The notes: generated by a model not told the origin, from the sequence alone. A stretch of 27,604 nucleotides of DNA from Candidatus Omnitrophota bacterium (GCA_030630095.1 DAOVNW010000002.1:1-27604), one strand, 5' to 3'; shown: positions 1 to 9,129, counted from the first letter of the stretch. A program made the numbers and translations.

Positions 1-590
1 AAAAATTTTACATCCAAAAAAACAAAGCTTAAAATTCCGGCAAGGATAATGGTGTTAAGAAGATATATAAGGTTAATCGAGAAAAAATAGCCTGTCTTAA
101 TGATATCCGGCTGGCTTTTTTTAATCATCTCTATGGTCATAATAAAGTGAAAACTAAGAGTAAGGCCCAAAATAAAAACAAAGTATCTCAGGTAAGGCTC
201 AATATTTGTAAAAAGCGAGAAGCATCCTAAAATAAGTGTGAAAAAAAGCGTGTAGGTTGGAAAAAAATAGGGCGCCAGGGCTATAAAAAAATTAGACTTG
301 GACGTATTAATGCTTCCACCAGCAGAAGAAACCTTAAAAGAGCTGACCGTGCCGCCGCAGAGCCAGGCGGCAAGGACATGCATGGCCTCGTGCCCCCATA
401 CATATAAATAAACCGGCTTAAAAAAAACCAGATGAAGAAGAATATAAGAAGAAACGCCATATAGAAAATAGTTTTGCGGATTATGCTGGGGTTGAACGCG
501 CCTGATCTGCTCAAAAAGTGAGATAGAAAAAGCAACGGAAGCCGGTACCAACATTACCCCGAGTAGTAACTTAACTATTTTTTTCAGCAT
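1..590 (-). CDS. Membrane HExxH metallopeptidase-like protein (M50-type), C-terminus cut by window edge
   Basis: The frame stays open from the ATG at 590-588 to the window edge, giving 196 residues without a stop. The start overlaps the serS stop by one base (TAATG), which implies translational coupling. The protein begins with a hydrophobic helix (about residues 5-25) and has a second near 41-63. It carries GHEAMH, an HExxH zinc-binding motif with H67, E68 and H71, at the edge of a hydrophobic stretch. At least three further hydrophobic segments follow, including one rich in F, L and I near the cut end. An HExxH embedded in a polytopic membrane protein is typical of site-2-protease-like M50 peptidases and of their uncharacterised M50B-like relatives. 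The second M50 metal-ligand motif, usually NxxPxxxxDG, is not visible in the part present. A substrate cannot be inferred. Confidence 0.7.
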   Translation of the reverse strand, partial: MLKKIVKLLLGVMLVPASVAFSISLFEQIRRVQPQHNPQNYFLYGVSSYILLHLVFFKPVYLYVWGHEAMHVLAAWLCGGTVSSFKVSSAGGSINTSKSNFFIALAPYFFPTYTLFFTLILGCFSLFTNIEPYLRYFVFILGLTLSFHFIMTIEMIKKSQPDIIKTGYFFSINLIYLLNTIILAGILSFVFLDVKF

Positions 591-1873
591 TAGCTCAAAG
601 GGGGTTGAATAATATTTTGTCCGCCCATATACGGCTTGAGAACATCCGGAATTAATATACTGCCGTCCTCCTGCTGATAGTTTTCAATTAGACATATAAA
701 GGTTCTGGCAAGGGCGACACCTGAGCCGTTTAGTGTGTGGACAAAGCCTTTCTTTTTTGTTTTCGCGTCCTTAAACCTTATGCCCATTCTCCGCGCCTGA
801 AAGTCCTCAAAATTGCTGCAGCTGGAAACCTCCAGATAGGTGTTGGCCCCCGGCGCCCAGGCTTCAATATCATAGCACTTTGCCGCCGCGAAACTTAATT
901 CACCTGTTGACAAGACGCTTACTCTATAGGGAATTTTAAGCAGCCGTAAAACTTCCTCGGCATCTTCCAGGATACCTTCAAGTTCATCGTATGATGCCCG
1001 CGGCATAACTACCTTAACCAGTTCGACCTTATCAAACTGATGAACCCTTATCAGCCCCTTTGTCTCCTTGCCATACGAGCCAGCCTCACGCCTAAAGCAG
1101 GGGGTGTAGGCTACATAGCACATCGGAAGTTTATCAGCGTCAATAACTTCACCCCTATGCATATTGGTCACGGGGACCTCCGCCGTCGGTATAAGAAAAA
1201 GGTCGTCATCCTTCAGCTGATACATATCCTTTTCAAGCTTGGGAAGCTGCCCGGTCCCAAACATTGAGACACGGTTTACCAAGGAGGGGGGCCAGATCTC
1301 TAAATAGCCGTGCTTCTTGTGGTGCAGGTCCAGCATAAAGTTAATCAGCGCCCTTTCTAAGCGGGCGCCTTCACCCATGAAGAGAGGAAAGTTCGAACCT
1401 GTTATCCTGGCGGCGCGTGAAAAATCCGCCAGTTTCAATTTTTCGCAAATATCTAAGTGGTTTTGGGGCGCAAAGGTGAATTTTTTTATTTCCCCCCACT
1501 CCTTAATGACCTCATTGGCCCTTTCATCCTTGCCGACTGGCACTGATTTGTGGGGAATATTTGGGATATTATGTGTAAATACAGCTATTTTCTCATCAAG
1601 CTCATCCACTTCCTTATCAAGGGTAACTATTTTTTGGGACACACCCCTAACTTCTTCTTTTAACTCTTCCGTCTTTTTTCCATCTTTAATAAGAAATCCT
1701 ATTTTTTTCGATAGACTGTTTCGTTCGCTCTTTAACTTCTCTGCTTTTAATAATACCTCTCTTCTTTTCTCATCAAGCAAGATGAGTTCATTTATATCAA
1801 GCTTATTAAAGCGGTCTCGTAGCGCCTTTTCAACAACCTCTCTTTTTTCCCGAATAAACCTAATATCTAACAT
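590..1873 (-). CDS. serS: Seryl-tRNA synthetase
   Basis: This cytoplasmic class II aminoacyl-tRNA synthetase charges tRNA-Ser, and also tRNA-Sec where present, with serine. Its 427 residues match the family length. The N-terminal about 110 residues form a charged helical arm (KREVVEKAL onward, rich in K and E) that contacts the long variable arm of the tRNA. The catalytic core shows motif 2 (PCFRREAGSYGKETKGLIR) and motif 3 (GSGVALARTFICLIENYQ). The start ATG begins MLDIRFIREKREVVEKAL, the standard SerRS opening. The preceding purine-rich AAGAAG is only a weak ribosome binding site. The gene follows rtcB in the same direction after an 88-nt gap that contains a heptamer array, and its stop overlaps the start of the metallopeptidase-like gene. 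Confidence 0.97.
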   Translation of the reverse strand: MLDIRFIREKREVVEKALRDRFNKLDINELILLDEKRREVLLKAEKLKSERNSLSKKIGFLIKDGKKTEELKEEVRGVSQKIVTLDKEVDELDEKIAVFTHNIPNIPHKSVPVGKDERANEVIKEWGEIKKFTFAPQNHLDICEKLKLADFSRAARITGSNFPLFMGEGARLERALINFMLDLHHKKHGYLEIWPPSLVNRVSMFGTGQLPKLEKDMYQLKDDDLFLIPTAEVPVTNMHRGEVIDADKLPMCYVAYTPCFRREAGSYGKETKGLIRVHQFDKVELVKVVMPRASYDELEGILEDAEEVLRLLKIPYRVSVLSTGELSFAAAKCYDIEAWAPGANTYLEVSSCSNFEDFQARRMGIRFKDAKTKKKGFVHTLNGSGVALARTFICLIENYQQEDGSILIPDVLKPYMGGQNIIQPPLS

Positions 1874-1929
1874 TTTATTCTTCTTATTGTTGTTTTTAAG
1901 TTTTACGCTTTTTGTTTTTTATTTTTTGT

Positions 1930-1957
1930 TTTGCACTTTGCGCTTTTCGCTTTACAC
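1930..1957. repeat. Heptamer array, TTTNCGC/GCGNAAA family
   Basis: Four consecutive 7-bp units of the type TTTGCAC, TTTGCGC, TTTTCGC and TTTACAC fill the end of the rtcB-serS gap. Related but looser T-rich units extend left to about 1898. The same unit family occurs at 3624-3651, 11990-12038, 25081-25108 and 25326-25360. Confidence 0.8.
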
Positions 1958-1961
1958 TTCC

Positions 1962-3416
1962 TCATCCCTTTATCACTCCCAGCGGAGTCATCCGGCAGAC
2001 CTTTTTTGAGATGCCCGCCCTTTCCACTATATCAACTACCCTGTTAATGTCTTTGTAGGCCTGGGGCGCTTCTTCTATTAGTGTCTTTGGCGAATGGGCT
2101 ATTACCACTATGCCCTTTTCCTCCAGCTCATTTTTTAAACGCTTGTATTCAATTCTTCTCTTTGCCTCGGTGCGGGAAAGAAGGCGGCCGGCTCCGTGAC
2201 AGGTAGAATAAAAAGTTTCTTCGGCTCCCTCTGTCCCGGCCAACAAGTAAGAGTGTGTCCCCATGTCTCCCGGAATAATAACGGGTTGCCCGCTTTGTTT
2301 GTATTTATCAGGCAGCTCTCTTTTTCCCGGCGGGAAGGCGCGGGTCGCGCCCTTGCGGTGGACACAGAGAGTTTTCTCGACGCCGTCAATCACATGCTTT
2401 TCTATCTTGGCTATATTATGCGTTACGTCGTATATTAAATTCATCCCCAATTGAGGCCACTTTTGCTTAAAGACCATCTCAAAAGACACGCGTGCCAGGT
2501 GCATCAGGTACTGCCGGTTGGCCCAGGCGTAGTTGGCCGCGCAGCGCATTGACGCCAGATAATCTTGTCCCTCGGGAGATTTTACCGGCGCGCAGGCAAG
2601 TTGTCTGTCACTAAGGGTAATTTTGTATTTTGCCGCCGCCTGCCTCATCTTGCCCAAAGAGTCCTCGCAGACCTGATAACCAAAGCCGCGCGAACCGGAG
2701 TGTATCATAACTGTTATGCCATCCTTTTCCAAACCAAAAAGGCGGGCGGTTTTTTCATCGTAAACCTCGTCAATCCTCTGCACCTCAAGAAAGTGATTTC
2801 CAGAGCCCAGGGTTCCTATTTGCGACCGGCCCCGCTGGTAACTTTTTGGCGAAATCAGCGAGGGGTCGGCGCCAGACATCGCCCCCCGCTCCTCGCAAAA
2901 CTCCAAATCCTGGCCTGTTCCATAACCTTTTTCAACCACCCAGGAGGCTCCCTTTAAAAGAAGCCTCTTCATCTCTTTTTCATCTACTTTTATCTTGCCA
3001 TGCGAACCAAGACCCGAGGGGACATTCTCAAAGAGCCGCTCTATAACTTCCTTTATTCTGCCGCTAATGTCTTTATAAAAAAGATTGGTGCGCACCAGCC
3101 TGACACCGCAATTAATATCATAGCCGGTTATTCCGGGAGAAACAATACCCTTATCTACGTCAAAGGCGGCTACAGCGCCAATAGGCGCCCCATAGCCCCA
3201 ATGGATGTCGGGCATGGCCAATGAGTGCTTAACAATGCCCGGCAAACAGGCAACATTGACTACCTGCTCGGGCGCTCTGTCTTTTTTTACAGACTCGATC
3301 AGCTCATCGTCGGCATATATTATGCCGTCCACCCTCATCTCCTTCTTGTATGAGCGGGGAATTCTCCACCTAATACCATCTATCTTTTCTAACGGCCCAT
3401 CCCAAACATCAGCCAT
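1962..3416 (-). CDS. rtcB: RtcB-type RNA ligase (3'-phosphate/5'-OH)
   Basis: RtcB is a GTP- and Mn2+-dependent ligase that joins RNA 2',3'-cyclic-phosphate or 3'-phosphate ends to 5'-OH ends. It acts in tRNA splicing in archaea and in RNA repair in bacteria. The 484-residue protein has the family hallmarks. These are PDIHWGYGAPIG, the metal-ligand cysteine C103 in DINCGVR, GSGNHFLEVQ, HSGSRG, and CHGAGRLLSR containing H407, the position guanylylated in characterised members. It is full length and resembles the archaeal/tRNA-splicing type. The start is well supported by AGGAGA four bases upstream of the ATG. No archease gene, a common partner, is seen nearby. Lying between gyrA and serS, it is probably not functionally tied to replication. 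Confidence 0.96.
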   Translation of the reverse strand: MADVWDGPLEKIDGIRWRIPRSYKKEMRVDGIIYADDELIESVKKDRAPEQVVNVACLPGIVKHSLAMPDIHWGYGAPIGAVAAFDVDKGIVSPGITGYDINCGVRLVRTNLFYKDISGRIKEVIERLFENVPSGLGSHGKIKVDEKEMKRLLLKGASWVVEKGYGTGQDLEFCEERGAMSGADPSLISPKSYQRGRSQIGTLGSGNHFLEVQRIDEVYDEKTARLFGLEKDGITVMIHSGSRGFGYQVCEDSLGKMRQAAAKYKITLSDRQLACAPVKSPEGQDYLASMRCAANYAWANRQYLMHLARVSFEMVFKQKWPQLGMNLIYDVTHNIAKIEKHVIDGVEKTLCVHRKGATRAFPPGKRELPDKYKQSGQPVIIPGDMGTHSYLLAGTEGAEETFYSTCHGAGRLLSRTEAKRRIEYKRLKNELEEKGIVVIAHSPKTLIEEAPQAYKDINRVVDIVERAGISKKVCRMTPLGVIKG

Positions 3417-3463
3417 ATTCTCTCCTATTAAGAATTAACGTATTGTCAAAATTATCCAACTTT

Positions 3464-3612
3464 AAATAACCAATAACCAAGTTACAAGATACAAACAATG
3501 TCCAAATTTCAATATCCAATAATCAAACAATTGCTCCTGCCTTAGTTTGGTTATTCGAATTTGGTCATTGGTTATTATTTGGTTATTGTTTCTTGTACCT
3601 TGGTTATTTTAT
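3464..3612. repeat. Imperfect inverted repeat built from AACCAAT-type heptamers
   Basis: The left arm (3464-3533) is made of 7- to 8-bp words such as AACCAAT, AACCAAG, TTACAAG and AATATCC. The right arm (3545-3610) is made of their complements, such as GGTTATT and TTGGTCA. An 11-nt spacer separates them. The element fills most of the gap between rtcB and gyrA and could fold into a long imperfect hairpin. No protein is encoded. It resembles a MITE-like or palindromic interspersed element. Confidence 0.8.
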
Positions 3613-3623
3613 TCCCTCTCCTT

Positions 3624-3651
3624 TTTACGCTTTTCGCTTTGCACTTTACAC
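3624..3651. repeat. Heptamer array, TTTNCGC family, abutting the gyrA stop
   Basis: Four perfect-phase 7-bp units read TTTACGC, TTTTCGC, TTTGCAC and TTTACAC. The array ends six bases before the gyrA stop codon. It lies directly next to the unrelated AACCAAT-type inverted element, so two word families are stacked in one gap. Confidence 0.8.
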
Positions 3652-3656
3652 TTTTT

Positions 3657-6080
3657 CTATTCCGGGACAAGCGTAGCCAGCGCGACTACCTTGTCTCCGG
3701 CTTTTAAGGAAATAAGCTTCACGCCCTGCGTGTTCCTGCCTATCGACCTGATATCTTTAACCGCGCACCTGACTACCATGCTGGTTGAGGTAATAACCAT
3801 CAGCTCATCCTCATGCGCCACATTTTTTATGCCCACCACCATACCGTTTCTGGCGGTAACCTTAATGTTAATAACCCCCCTGCCGCCCCTTGACTGCGTC
3901 CTGTACTCTTCAACGGACGTCCTCTTAACAAAACCCCCCTCAGTCACTGACAACAAAGAGGCATCCTTGCCGCTAATAACCATACCTATACAGCTATCAT
4001 TTTTATCCAGCTTAATGCCCCTAACGCCGCTGGCTGTCCGGCCCATATCTCTTACATGAGACTCATTAAACCTGATACTCTTGCCCATTTTCGAGGCCAG
4101 GACAATCTCACTATCACCGTTGGTCAGGCCGCAAGAAATAAGCTTGTCGTCTTCTTTAATGGTAATGGCCGCGATGCCCCCTTTTCTCGGTTTGCCATAA
4201 GCCGAAAGCCTTGTTTTTTTAACGACTCCCTTTTTCGTCGCCATAACTAAAAACCTGTCTTCGGAAAAGACGGAAACACAGACAAAAGAGGTTACTTTTT
4301 CATCTTTTGATACTTGAAGCAGGTTAATCACGGCCCGCCCTTTAGCCGCCCTGGCGCTCTGGGGCACCTCGTAAACCTTCAGCCAGTAGACTTTTCCTTT
4401 GTCCGTAAAAAATAAAATATAGTCATGCGTCGAGGCAATAAACAGATGCTCAACAAAGTCTTCATCTTTCAGCTGGCTTCCCATCACGCCTTTGCCGCCG
4501 CGCTTCTGTTGTTTATAAGAAGATATTGGTATGCGCTTTATATAGCCGGCGTGGCTCATAGTAATTACCATATTCTCCTTGGCTATCAAATCCTCTATTT
4601 CAATGTCCTCAACTTCTCCTATAATATCCGTCCGCCTTGGGTCGCCGTACTTATCCTTGATTTCTAAAAGGTCTTTTTTTATTATCTCCATGACCTTCTT
4701 GGGATTTTTGAGAATAGAACGCAGCATCTCAATTTTTTTAATAAGTTCTAAATACTCTTTCTCAATCTTATCTCTTTCAAGGTTAGTAAGCCTTTGAAGC
4801 TGCATCTCAAGAATTGCCTGTGCTTGTACTCCGCTTAAGCCAAACTTTTTCATCAGGTTTTCTTTAGCTATGGCCGGTGTCTTAGACTGCTTAATTACCT
4901 TTATTACTTCATCAAGGTGTTTAAGGGCGATTTTTAGCCCCTCCAAAATATGTGCCCTTGCTTCCGCCTTAGCCAGATCAAACTTTGTCCGGCGAACAAT
5001 AACGTCTTTGCGGTGATCTATAAACAGGGAGAGGATTTGTTTGAGGTTTAAAACCCTCGGTTGATTATTTACCAACGCCAGCATTATAACCCCAAAGGTT
5101 GTCTCCATCTGGGTATGTTTGTATAGGCGGTTAAGAATAACCTGGGCGGAGTGGGTTTTGCGCAGTTCAACAACCACTCTAATGCCTTCCTTGGAAGATT
5201 CATCTCTCAGGTCACTTACGCCCTCCACTCTCTTTGATTGAACAAGATCCGCTATCTGCTCCACCATATTAACCTTATTTACCTGATACGGCAGTTCGCT
5301 AATAATTATAGACTCTTTGCCGTTTTGATGCGTTTCAATATAGGCCTTGGCGCGAATTCGCACTTTTCCCCGCCCGGTTAAGTAAGCTTGCTTAATGCCT
5401 TCCCTTCCGCAAATAGTACCGCTCGTCGGAAAGTCGGGGCCCTCAATGTGCTTCATTAGATCCTTAATGGCAGCCTCGGGTTCATCAATTAATTTAATTA
5501 CCGCCGCCACCACTTCACCTAAATTATGAGACGGTACGTTGGTTGCCATACCAACCGCGATGCCGCTTGAGCCGTTAATTAGGAGGTTGGGGATGGCTGC
5601 CGGCAAAACCTTTGGCTCTGTAAGTGAGTTATCAAAGTTGGGGCCAAAATCAACGGTGTCTCTATCAATGTCTCTCAACATCTCGTTCGATATAGTTTCT
5701 AAGCGTGCTTCCGTATAACGCATCGCCGCCGGCGGATCGCCGTCAATAGAACCAAAGTTTCCCTGTCCTTCTATAAGCGGGTATCTAAGGGAAAAGTCCT
5801 GCACCATTCGTACTAGGGCGTCGTAAACGGCCGTATCTCCGTGGGGATGAAAGCGGCCCAGGCAGTCGCCGACAATTCGGGCGCACTTTTTATAGGGCTT
5901 ATTGTGCCAGAGATTAAGGTCTTTCATGGCAAAAAGGATTCGCCGGTGAACCGGCTTAAGCCCGTCTCTGATATCCGGCAACGCTCGCCCAACTATGACA
6001 CTCATGGCGTAGTCAATATATGAACGCTTCATCTCGTCTTCAATATATACAGGTATAATCTTTTCGCCCTTAGTGTACAT
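3657..6080 (-). CDS. gyrA: DNA gyrase subunit A
   Basis: GyrA is the DNA-breaking and rejoining subunit of gyrase, forming an A2B2 complex with GyrB that introduces negative supercoils. Visible features are the N-terminal MSVIVGRALPDIRDGLKPVH, the catalytic tyrosine Y122 in AAMRYTEARL (same number as in E. coli), and a C-terminal beta-pinwheel. The pinwheel carries the GyrA box QKRGGKG, which favours GyrA over the ParC paralogue. The quinolone-determining region reads HPHGDTAVYD, with Thr at position 83 and Asp at 87. Thr-83 is also wild type in some other bacteria. The 807-residue length is normal. The gene lies downstream of gyrB after a 204-nt structured gap. A purine-rich AAAGGA precedes the ATG at a rather long distance of about 13 nt. 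Confidence 0.97.
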   Translation of the reverse strand: MYTKGEKIIPVYIEDEMKRSYIDYAMSVIVGRALPDIRDGLKPVHRRILFAMKDLNLWHNKPYKKCARIVGDCLGRFHPHGDTAVYDALVRMVQDFSLRYPLIEGQGNFGSIDGDPPAAMRYTEARLETISNEMLRDIDRDTVDFGPNFDNSLTEPKVLPAAIPNLLINGSSGIAVGMATNVPSHNLGEVVAAVIKLIDEPEAAIKDLMKHIEGPDFPTSGTICGREGIKQAYLTGRGKVRIRAKAYIETHQNGKESIIISELPYQVNKVNMVEQIADLVQSKRVEGVSDLRDESSKEGIRVVVELRKTHSAQVILNRLYKHTQMETTFGVIMLALVNNQPRVLNLKQILSLFIDHRKDVIVRRTKFDLAKAEARAHILEGLKIALKHLDEVIKVIKQSKTPAIAKENLMKKFGLSGVQAQAILEMQLQRLTNLERDKIEKEYLELIKKIEMLRSILKNPKKVMEIIKKDLLEIKDKYGDPRRTDIIGEVEDIEIEDLIAKENMVITMSHAGYIKRIPISSYKQQKRGGKGVMGSQLKDEDFVEHLFIASTHDYILFFTDKGKVYWLKVYEVPQSARAAKGRAVINLLQVSKDEKVTSFVCVSVFSEDRFLVMATKKGVVKKTRLSAYGKPRKGGIAAITIKEDDKLISCGLTNGDSEIVLASKMGKSIRFNESHVRDMGRTASGVRGIKLDKNDSCIGMVISGKDASLLSVTEGGFVKRTSVEEYRTQSRGGRGVINIKVTARNGMVVGIKNVAHEDELMVITSTSMVVRCAVKDIRSIGRNTQGVKLISLKAGDKVVALATLVPE

Positions 6081-6110
6081 AGCTGTCTTTTTATCCTTTC
6101 ACTTAAATAT

Positions 6111-6284
6111 GGTTCTTCCCCCAAATTTGATGCAAAAAAAGGAAGAACCTGATTACACAGATTTATGGAAGATTACAGCGATTTTACAACGGCAATATAA
6201 TCTCTGTAATCTAAATTTTAACTTGTGCCCGTAGGGTATCTCTGTAATCAGAAGCTTTCCCGATTATGATGTAAAGAAAGCTTC
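6111..6284. repeat. Compound inverted-repeat region with GATTACA-type words between gyrB and gyrA
   Basis: The gap holds a perfect 9-bp hairpin (GGTTCTTCC at 6111-6119, GGAAGAACC at 6141-6149). Next come two forward GATTACA words (6151 and 6171) and two inverted TGTAATC words (about 6203 and 6244). A perfect 10-bp hairpin (AGAAGCTTTC, GAAAGCTTCT, about 6250-6285) reaches the gyrB stop codon. The two loops share similar TGATGNAAA sequence. There is no T-run, so a classical terminator is not supported. No gene is seen here. Confidence 0.7.
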
Positions 6285-8822
6285 TTAAATATCTATGTTG
6301 GCTTCTCCGGCATGTCTTTCAATAAACTCTCTTCTTGGCTCAACTATATCCCCCATTAAAATAGTAAACATTTCATCAGCCTTAACCGCGTCTTCAAGAG
6401 TTACTTTTAAGATGGTTCTGCTTTCGGGGTCCATGGTTGACGTCCAAAGCTGGTCGGGGTTCATCTCGCCCAGGCCCTTATATCTCTGAATAGCCAGTCC
6501 CTCTTTGCCGATATTTTTTACCTTTTTTAGTATCTGCCGAAGATTATAAACAAATACTTCCCTGCCTTTGTCGGTTATAAGTTTGTAAGCGGGCTTTCTT
6601 TTGTCTTTACCGGCCCCTTCTCCCGCGCCCGCGCCATCAGTATCTTCATAATCGCCAATATTAAGATCAAACTTTTGAAGTTTTTTCATTAACTCCTTCA
6701 GGTCCGGCGCTTCATAAAACTCAACCACATCCACCCCGCTGCCTTTTTTATCACCATTTAACTCTACGCCTTCTTCTATTAACTCTACTCCGGCTCCAAC
6801 GGTTTTTTCCCGCTTTTTAACAAGGTCTGCCAACTCCTTGTCGCTAAAAAGAAAGTGGTACTCATCCTCCACTTGTACCCTGTAAATAGGTAGTTTTTTG
6901 GTCTTCTTGTCTATTTTATCCAGATATTTCGCAATTAACACTCCCTTTTTCTCGATGCTTCGGACAAGCTGTTCAATCTCCATCAAAATGCTTAATATGT
7001 TTTCCAACTGCTTGTCTGTATAGGTCTTTTCGGCTGTCTTTTTTCCTTTTAGCCTACAAAGCCTTGTGCCCTCTAAACCCATGTCGATTAAAATACCGTC
7101 CATTTGGTCCTCGGTATTAACATACTCTTCCCGCTTGCCCCTCTTTATTTTGTAAAGCGGCGGTTGGGCAATATATATGTGGCCTTTTTCAATGAGCTCT
7201 TTCATTTGGCGATAAAGAAGGGTTAAGAGCAGAGTTCTTATGTGTGAGCCGTCAACATCAGCATCGCACATCAGGACAATTTTATTATATCTTAATTTTT
7301 CCGCGTTAAATTCATCGCCTATGCCAACCCCCAGGGCCATTATAATAGTCTTTATTTCCTGATTATTTAACATCTTATCAAGGCGCGCTTTTTGAACGTT
7401 TAATATCTTGCCTTTTAGGGGAAGTATGGCCTGAAAGCGCCTGTCCCTGGCTAATTTGGCTGAGCCGCCGGCAGAGTCTCCCTCAACCAGATACAGCTCG
7501 CATAATTCAGGGTTTTTTTCTGAACAGTCGGCTAATTTGCCCGGCAAAGAACTCATCTCAAGCGCGCCTTTTCTGCGCGTTAACTCCCTTGCCTTTTTTG
7601 CCGCCTCTCTCGCCCTCGTAGCATTAACGGCCTTCTCCACAATCTTATTGGCCGTGGCGGGGTTTTCTTCAAAGTAGCCGCTTAGAAACTCATTGACGCA
7701 GGAGGCAACCAAGCCGTCTACTTCGCTGTTGCCCAATTTGGTTTTAGTTTGTCCTTCAAATTGAGGGTCGGGGATTTTAATACTTATAACACAGGCTAGC
7801 CCCTCCCTAACATCTTCTCCGGAAAAAGAGGGCGCGTTGTTTTTAAACAACCCTTTATTTTTCGCGTATTGATTGGTGACTCTTGTCAGCGCCGACTTAA
7901 ACCCGCTTAAATGAGTGCCGCCTTCAATAGTATTAATATTATTGGCAAAAGTAAATATGTTTTCCGCGTAACCATCATTATATTGAAGAGCCACCTCGAG
8001 GCTCATATTATCAAGCTTTTTCTCCATATATATTACCTTTTTGTGGCGCGGAGTCTTGTTTTTGTTTAAATTTTCCACAAAAGAAACTATGCCGCCGTTA
8101 AACTTAAAGATGTTTTCTTTTTCACTTCCTTCATCGTGTATTTTTATCTCTATGCCTTTATTAAGAAAGGCCAGCTCTCTTAAGCGTTTGGCAAGCGTAT
8201 CATAACTAAACTCTGTTACCTGAAAAATTTCTTTATCGGGTTTAAATATTACTTTAGTACCTGTTTTCCCGCTCTTACCAATAATTATCAGCTTGGTAAC
8301 CGGCCTTCCTCTTTCGTACCTCTGATGATAAACCTTGCCGTCTCTTCTAATTTCAACCTCAAGCCACTCAGAAAGGGCATTTACTACGCTGACACCCACC
8401 CCATGCAGGCCGCCGGACACCTTATAAACCCTATGATCGAACTTGCCGCCCGCGTGAAGGGTGGTCATAACAACTTCTACAGCCGGTTTATTTTTTGTTT
8501 TGTGTTTATCAACCGGTATACCCCGCCCGTTGTCCGTCACTGTTACGCTGTTATTTTGATGAACAGTAACATTGATTTTATCACAAAAGTCGGCCATGGC
8601 TTCATCTATAGAATTATCCACCACCTCATAAACCAAATGATGAAGGCCGGCGGCGGCTGTATCGCCTATATACATCGCCGGCCGGAGCCTAACCGCTTCC
8701 ATTCCCTCTAAAACCTGAATAGTTCCGGCGTCATACGCCTTATCTTTTTTAACTGCCGCTTGACTATTATTGGGTTTTATTTTTTTATCTTCTTTATCGG
8801 TCTTCTTTTTTTCCACTCGCAT
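6285..8822 (-). CDS. gyrB: DNA gyrase subunit B (long form)
   Basis: GyrB supplies the ATPase of gyrase. The GHKL ATP-binding domain shows RPAMYIGD, VVDNSIDEAMADFC, DNGRGIPV and GGLHGVGVSVVNALS. The TOPRIM domain shows EGDSAGGSAK with the catalytic glutamate E447 and DADVDGSHIRTL. The C-terminal tail contains QRYKGLGEMNPDQLW. At 845 residues it is longer than Gram-positive GyrB (about 640) and carries a roughly 170-residue insertion between TOPRIM and the tail, as in E. coli-type GyrB. A lysine-rich extension of about 30 residues precedes the ATPase domain. The ATG lies inside the 3' end of dciA (29-nt overlap) and has a GGAGA eight bases upstream, so the start is credible. Confidence 0.97.
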   Translation of the reverse strand: MRVEKKKTDKEDKKIKPNNSQAAVKKDKAYDAGTIQVLEGMEAVRLRPAMYIGDTAAAGLHHLVYEVVDNSIDEAMADFCDKINVTVHQNNSVTVTDNGRGIPVDKHKTKNKPAVEVVMTTLHAGGKFDHRVYKVSGGLHGVGVSVVNALSEWLEVEIRRDGKVYHQRYERGRPVTKLIIIGKSGKTGTKVIFKPDKEIFQVTEFSYDTLAKRLRELAFLNKGIEIKIHDEGSEKENIFKFNGGIVSFVENLNKNKTPRHKKVIYMEKKLDNMSLEVALQYNDGYAENIFTFANNINTIEGGTHLSGFKSALTRVTNQYAKNKGLFKNNAPSFSGEDVREGLACVISIKIPDPQFEGQTKTKLGNSEVDGLVASCVNEFLSGYFEENPATANKIVEKAVNATRAREAAKKARELTRRKGALEMSSLPGKLADCSEKNPELCELYLVEGDSAGGSAKLARDRRFQAILPLKGKILNVQKARLDKMLNNQEIKTIIMALGVGIGDEFNAEKLRYNKIVLMCDADVDGSHIRTLLLTLLYRQMKELIEKGHIYIAQPPLYKIKRGKREEYVNTEDQMDGILIDMGLEGTRLCRLKGKKTAEKTYTDKQLENILSILMEIEQLVRSIEKKGVLIAKYLDKIDKKTKKLPIYRVQVEDEYHFLFSDKELADLVKKREKTVGAGVELIEEGVELNGDKKGSGVDVVEFYEAPDLKELMKKLQKFDLNIGDYEDTDGAGAGEGAGKDKRKPAYKLITDKGREVFVYNLRQILKKVKNIGKEGLAIQRYKGLGEMNPDQLWTSTMDPESRTILKVTLEDAVKADEMFTILMGDIVEPRREFIERHAGEANIDI

Positions 8823-9129
8823 GTTTTATCTCTCCCATCCTAAATCTTATATTGTCTATTTCCTCTTCTCCTATAATGCTTTTCAACTTCTTCAATATAT
8901 CTTTTTTATATCTTCTTTCAATCTCAAACAACCAGCCGGAGCTATCAACCTCTACAATTAAAACCTTGTTTATAAAGCCTACCGGGTTGGTGTGTTTTTT
9001 TATCCTCTCATCCGCCTCAGTCAACCAAACATCCAACACTTGATTATTTTTAAAAGATATTTTATTATCTAAATCATTAACAACTTTATTTAATATAACT
9101 TTTATTAACTCCGGCTTAACTTTTTTCAT
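8794..9129 (-). CDS. dciA: DciA-like protein (DUF721), probable replicative helicase loader/regulator
   Basis: This small protein of 111 residues matches the DUF721/DciA pattern. It has a tryptophan near the start of the domain (VLDVWLTEADERIKKHTNPV), then a beta segment LIVEVDSSGWLFEIERRY and a final NIRFRMGEIK. DciA is the widespread ancestral partner that helps place the DnaB helicase in bacteria lacking DnaC or DnaI. Its position between dnaN and gyrB, in the common dnaA-dnaN-recF-DUF721-gyrB cluster, supports the call. Its ATG overlaps the dnaN stop (ATGA), and its 3' end overlaps gyrB, so all three are likely translated in concert. The family identification rests on sequence pattern and context. 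Confidence 0.82.
   Translation of the reverse strand: MKKVKPELIKVILNKVVNDLDNKISFKNNQVLDVWLTEADERIKKHTNPVGFINKVLIVEVDSSGWLFEIERRYKKDILKKLKSIIGEEEIDNIRFRMGEIKHASGKKEDR

Noticed and set aside
281..535. 84-residue minus-strand frame with hydrophobic sequence
   Set aside because: It is a shifted reading of the HExxH membrane protein gene, whose own frame is open from 590 to the window edge, has the zinc motif, and couples to serS.
3416..3440. Promoter for rtcB from TTGACA near 3446 on the minus strand
   Set aside because: No acceptable -10 box lies 15-19 bp downstream. The spacing would put it on the ribosome binding site.
5825..5860. Quinolone-resistance mutation in GyrA (Thr at position 83)
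   Set aside because: Thr is the natural residue at this position in several bacteria, and without relatives for comparison no resistance claim can be made.
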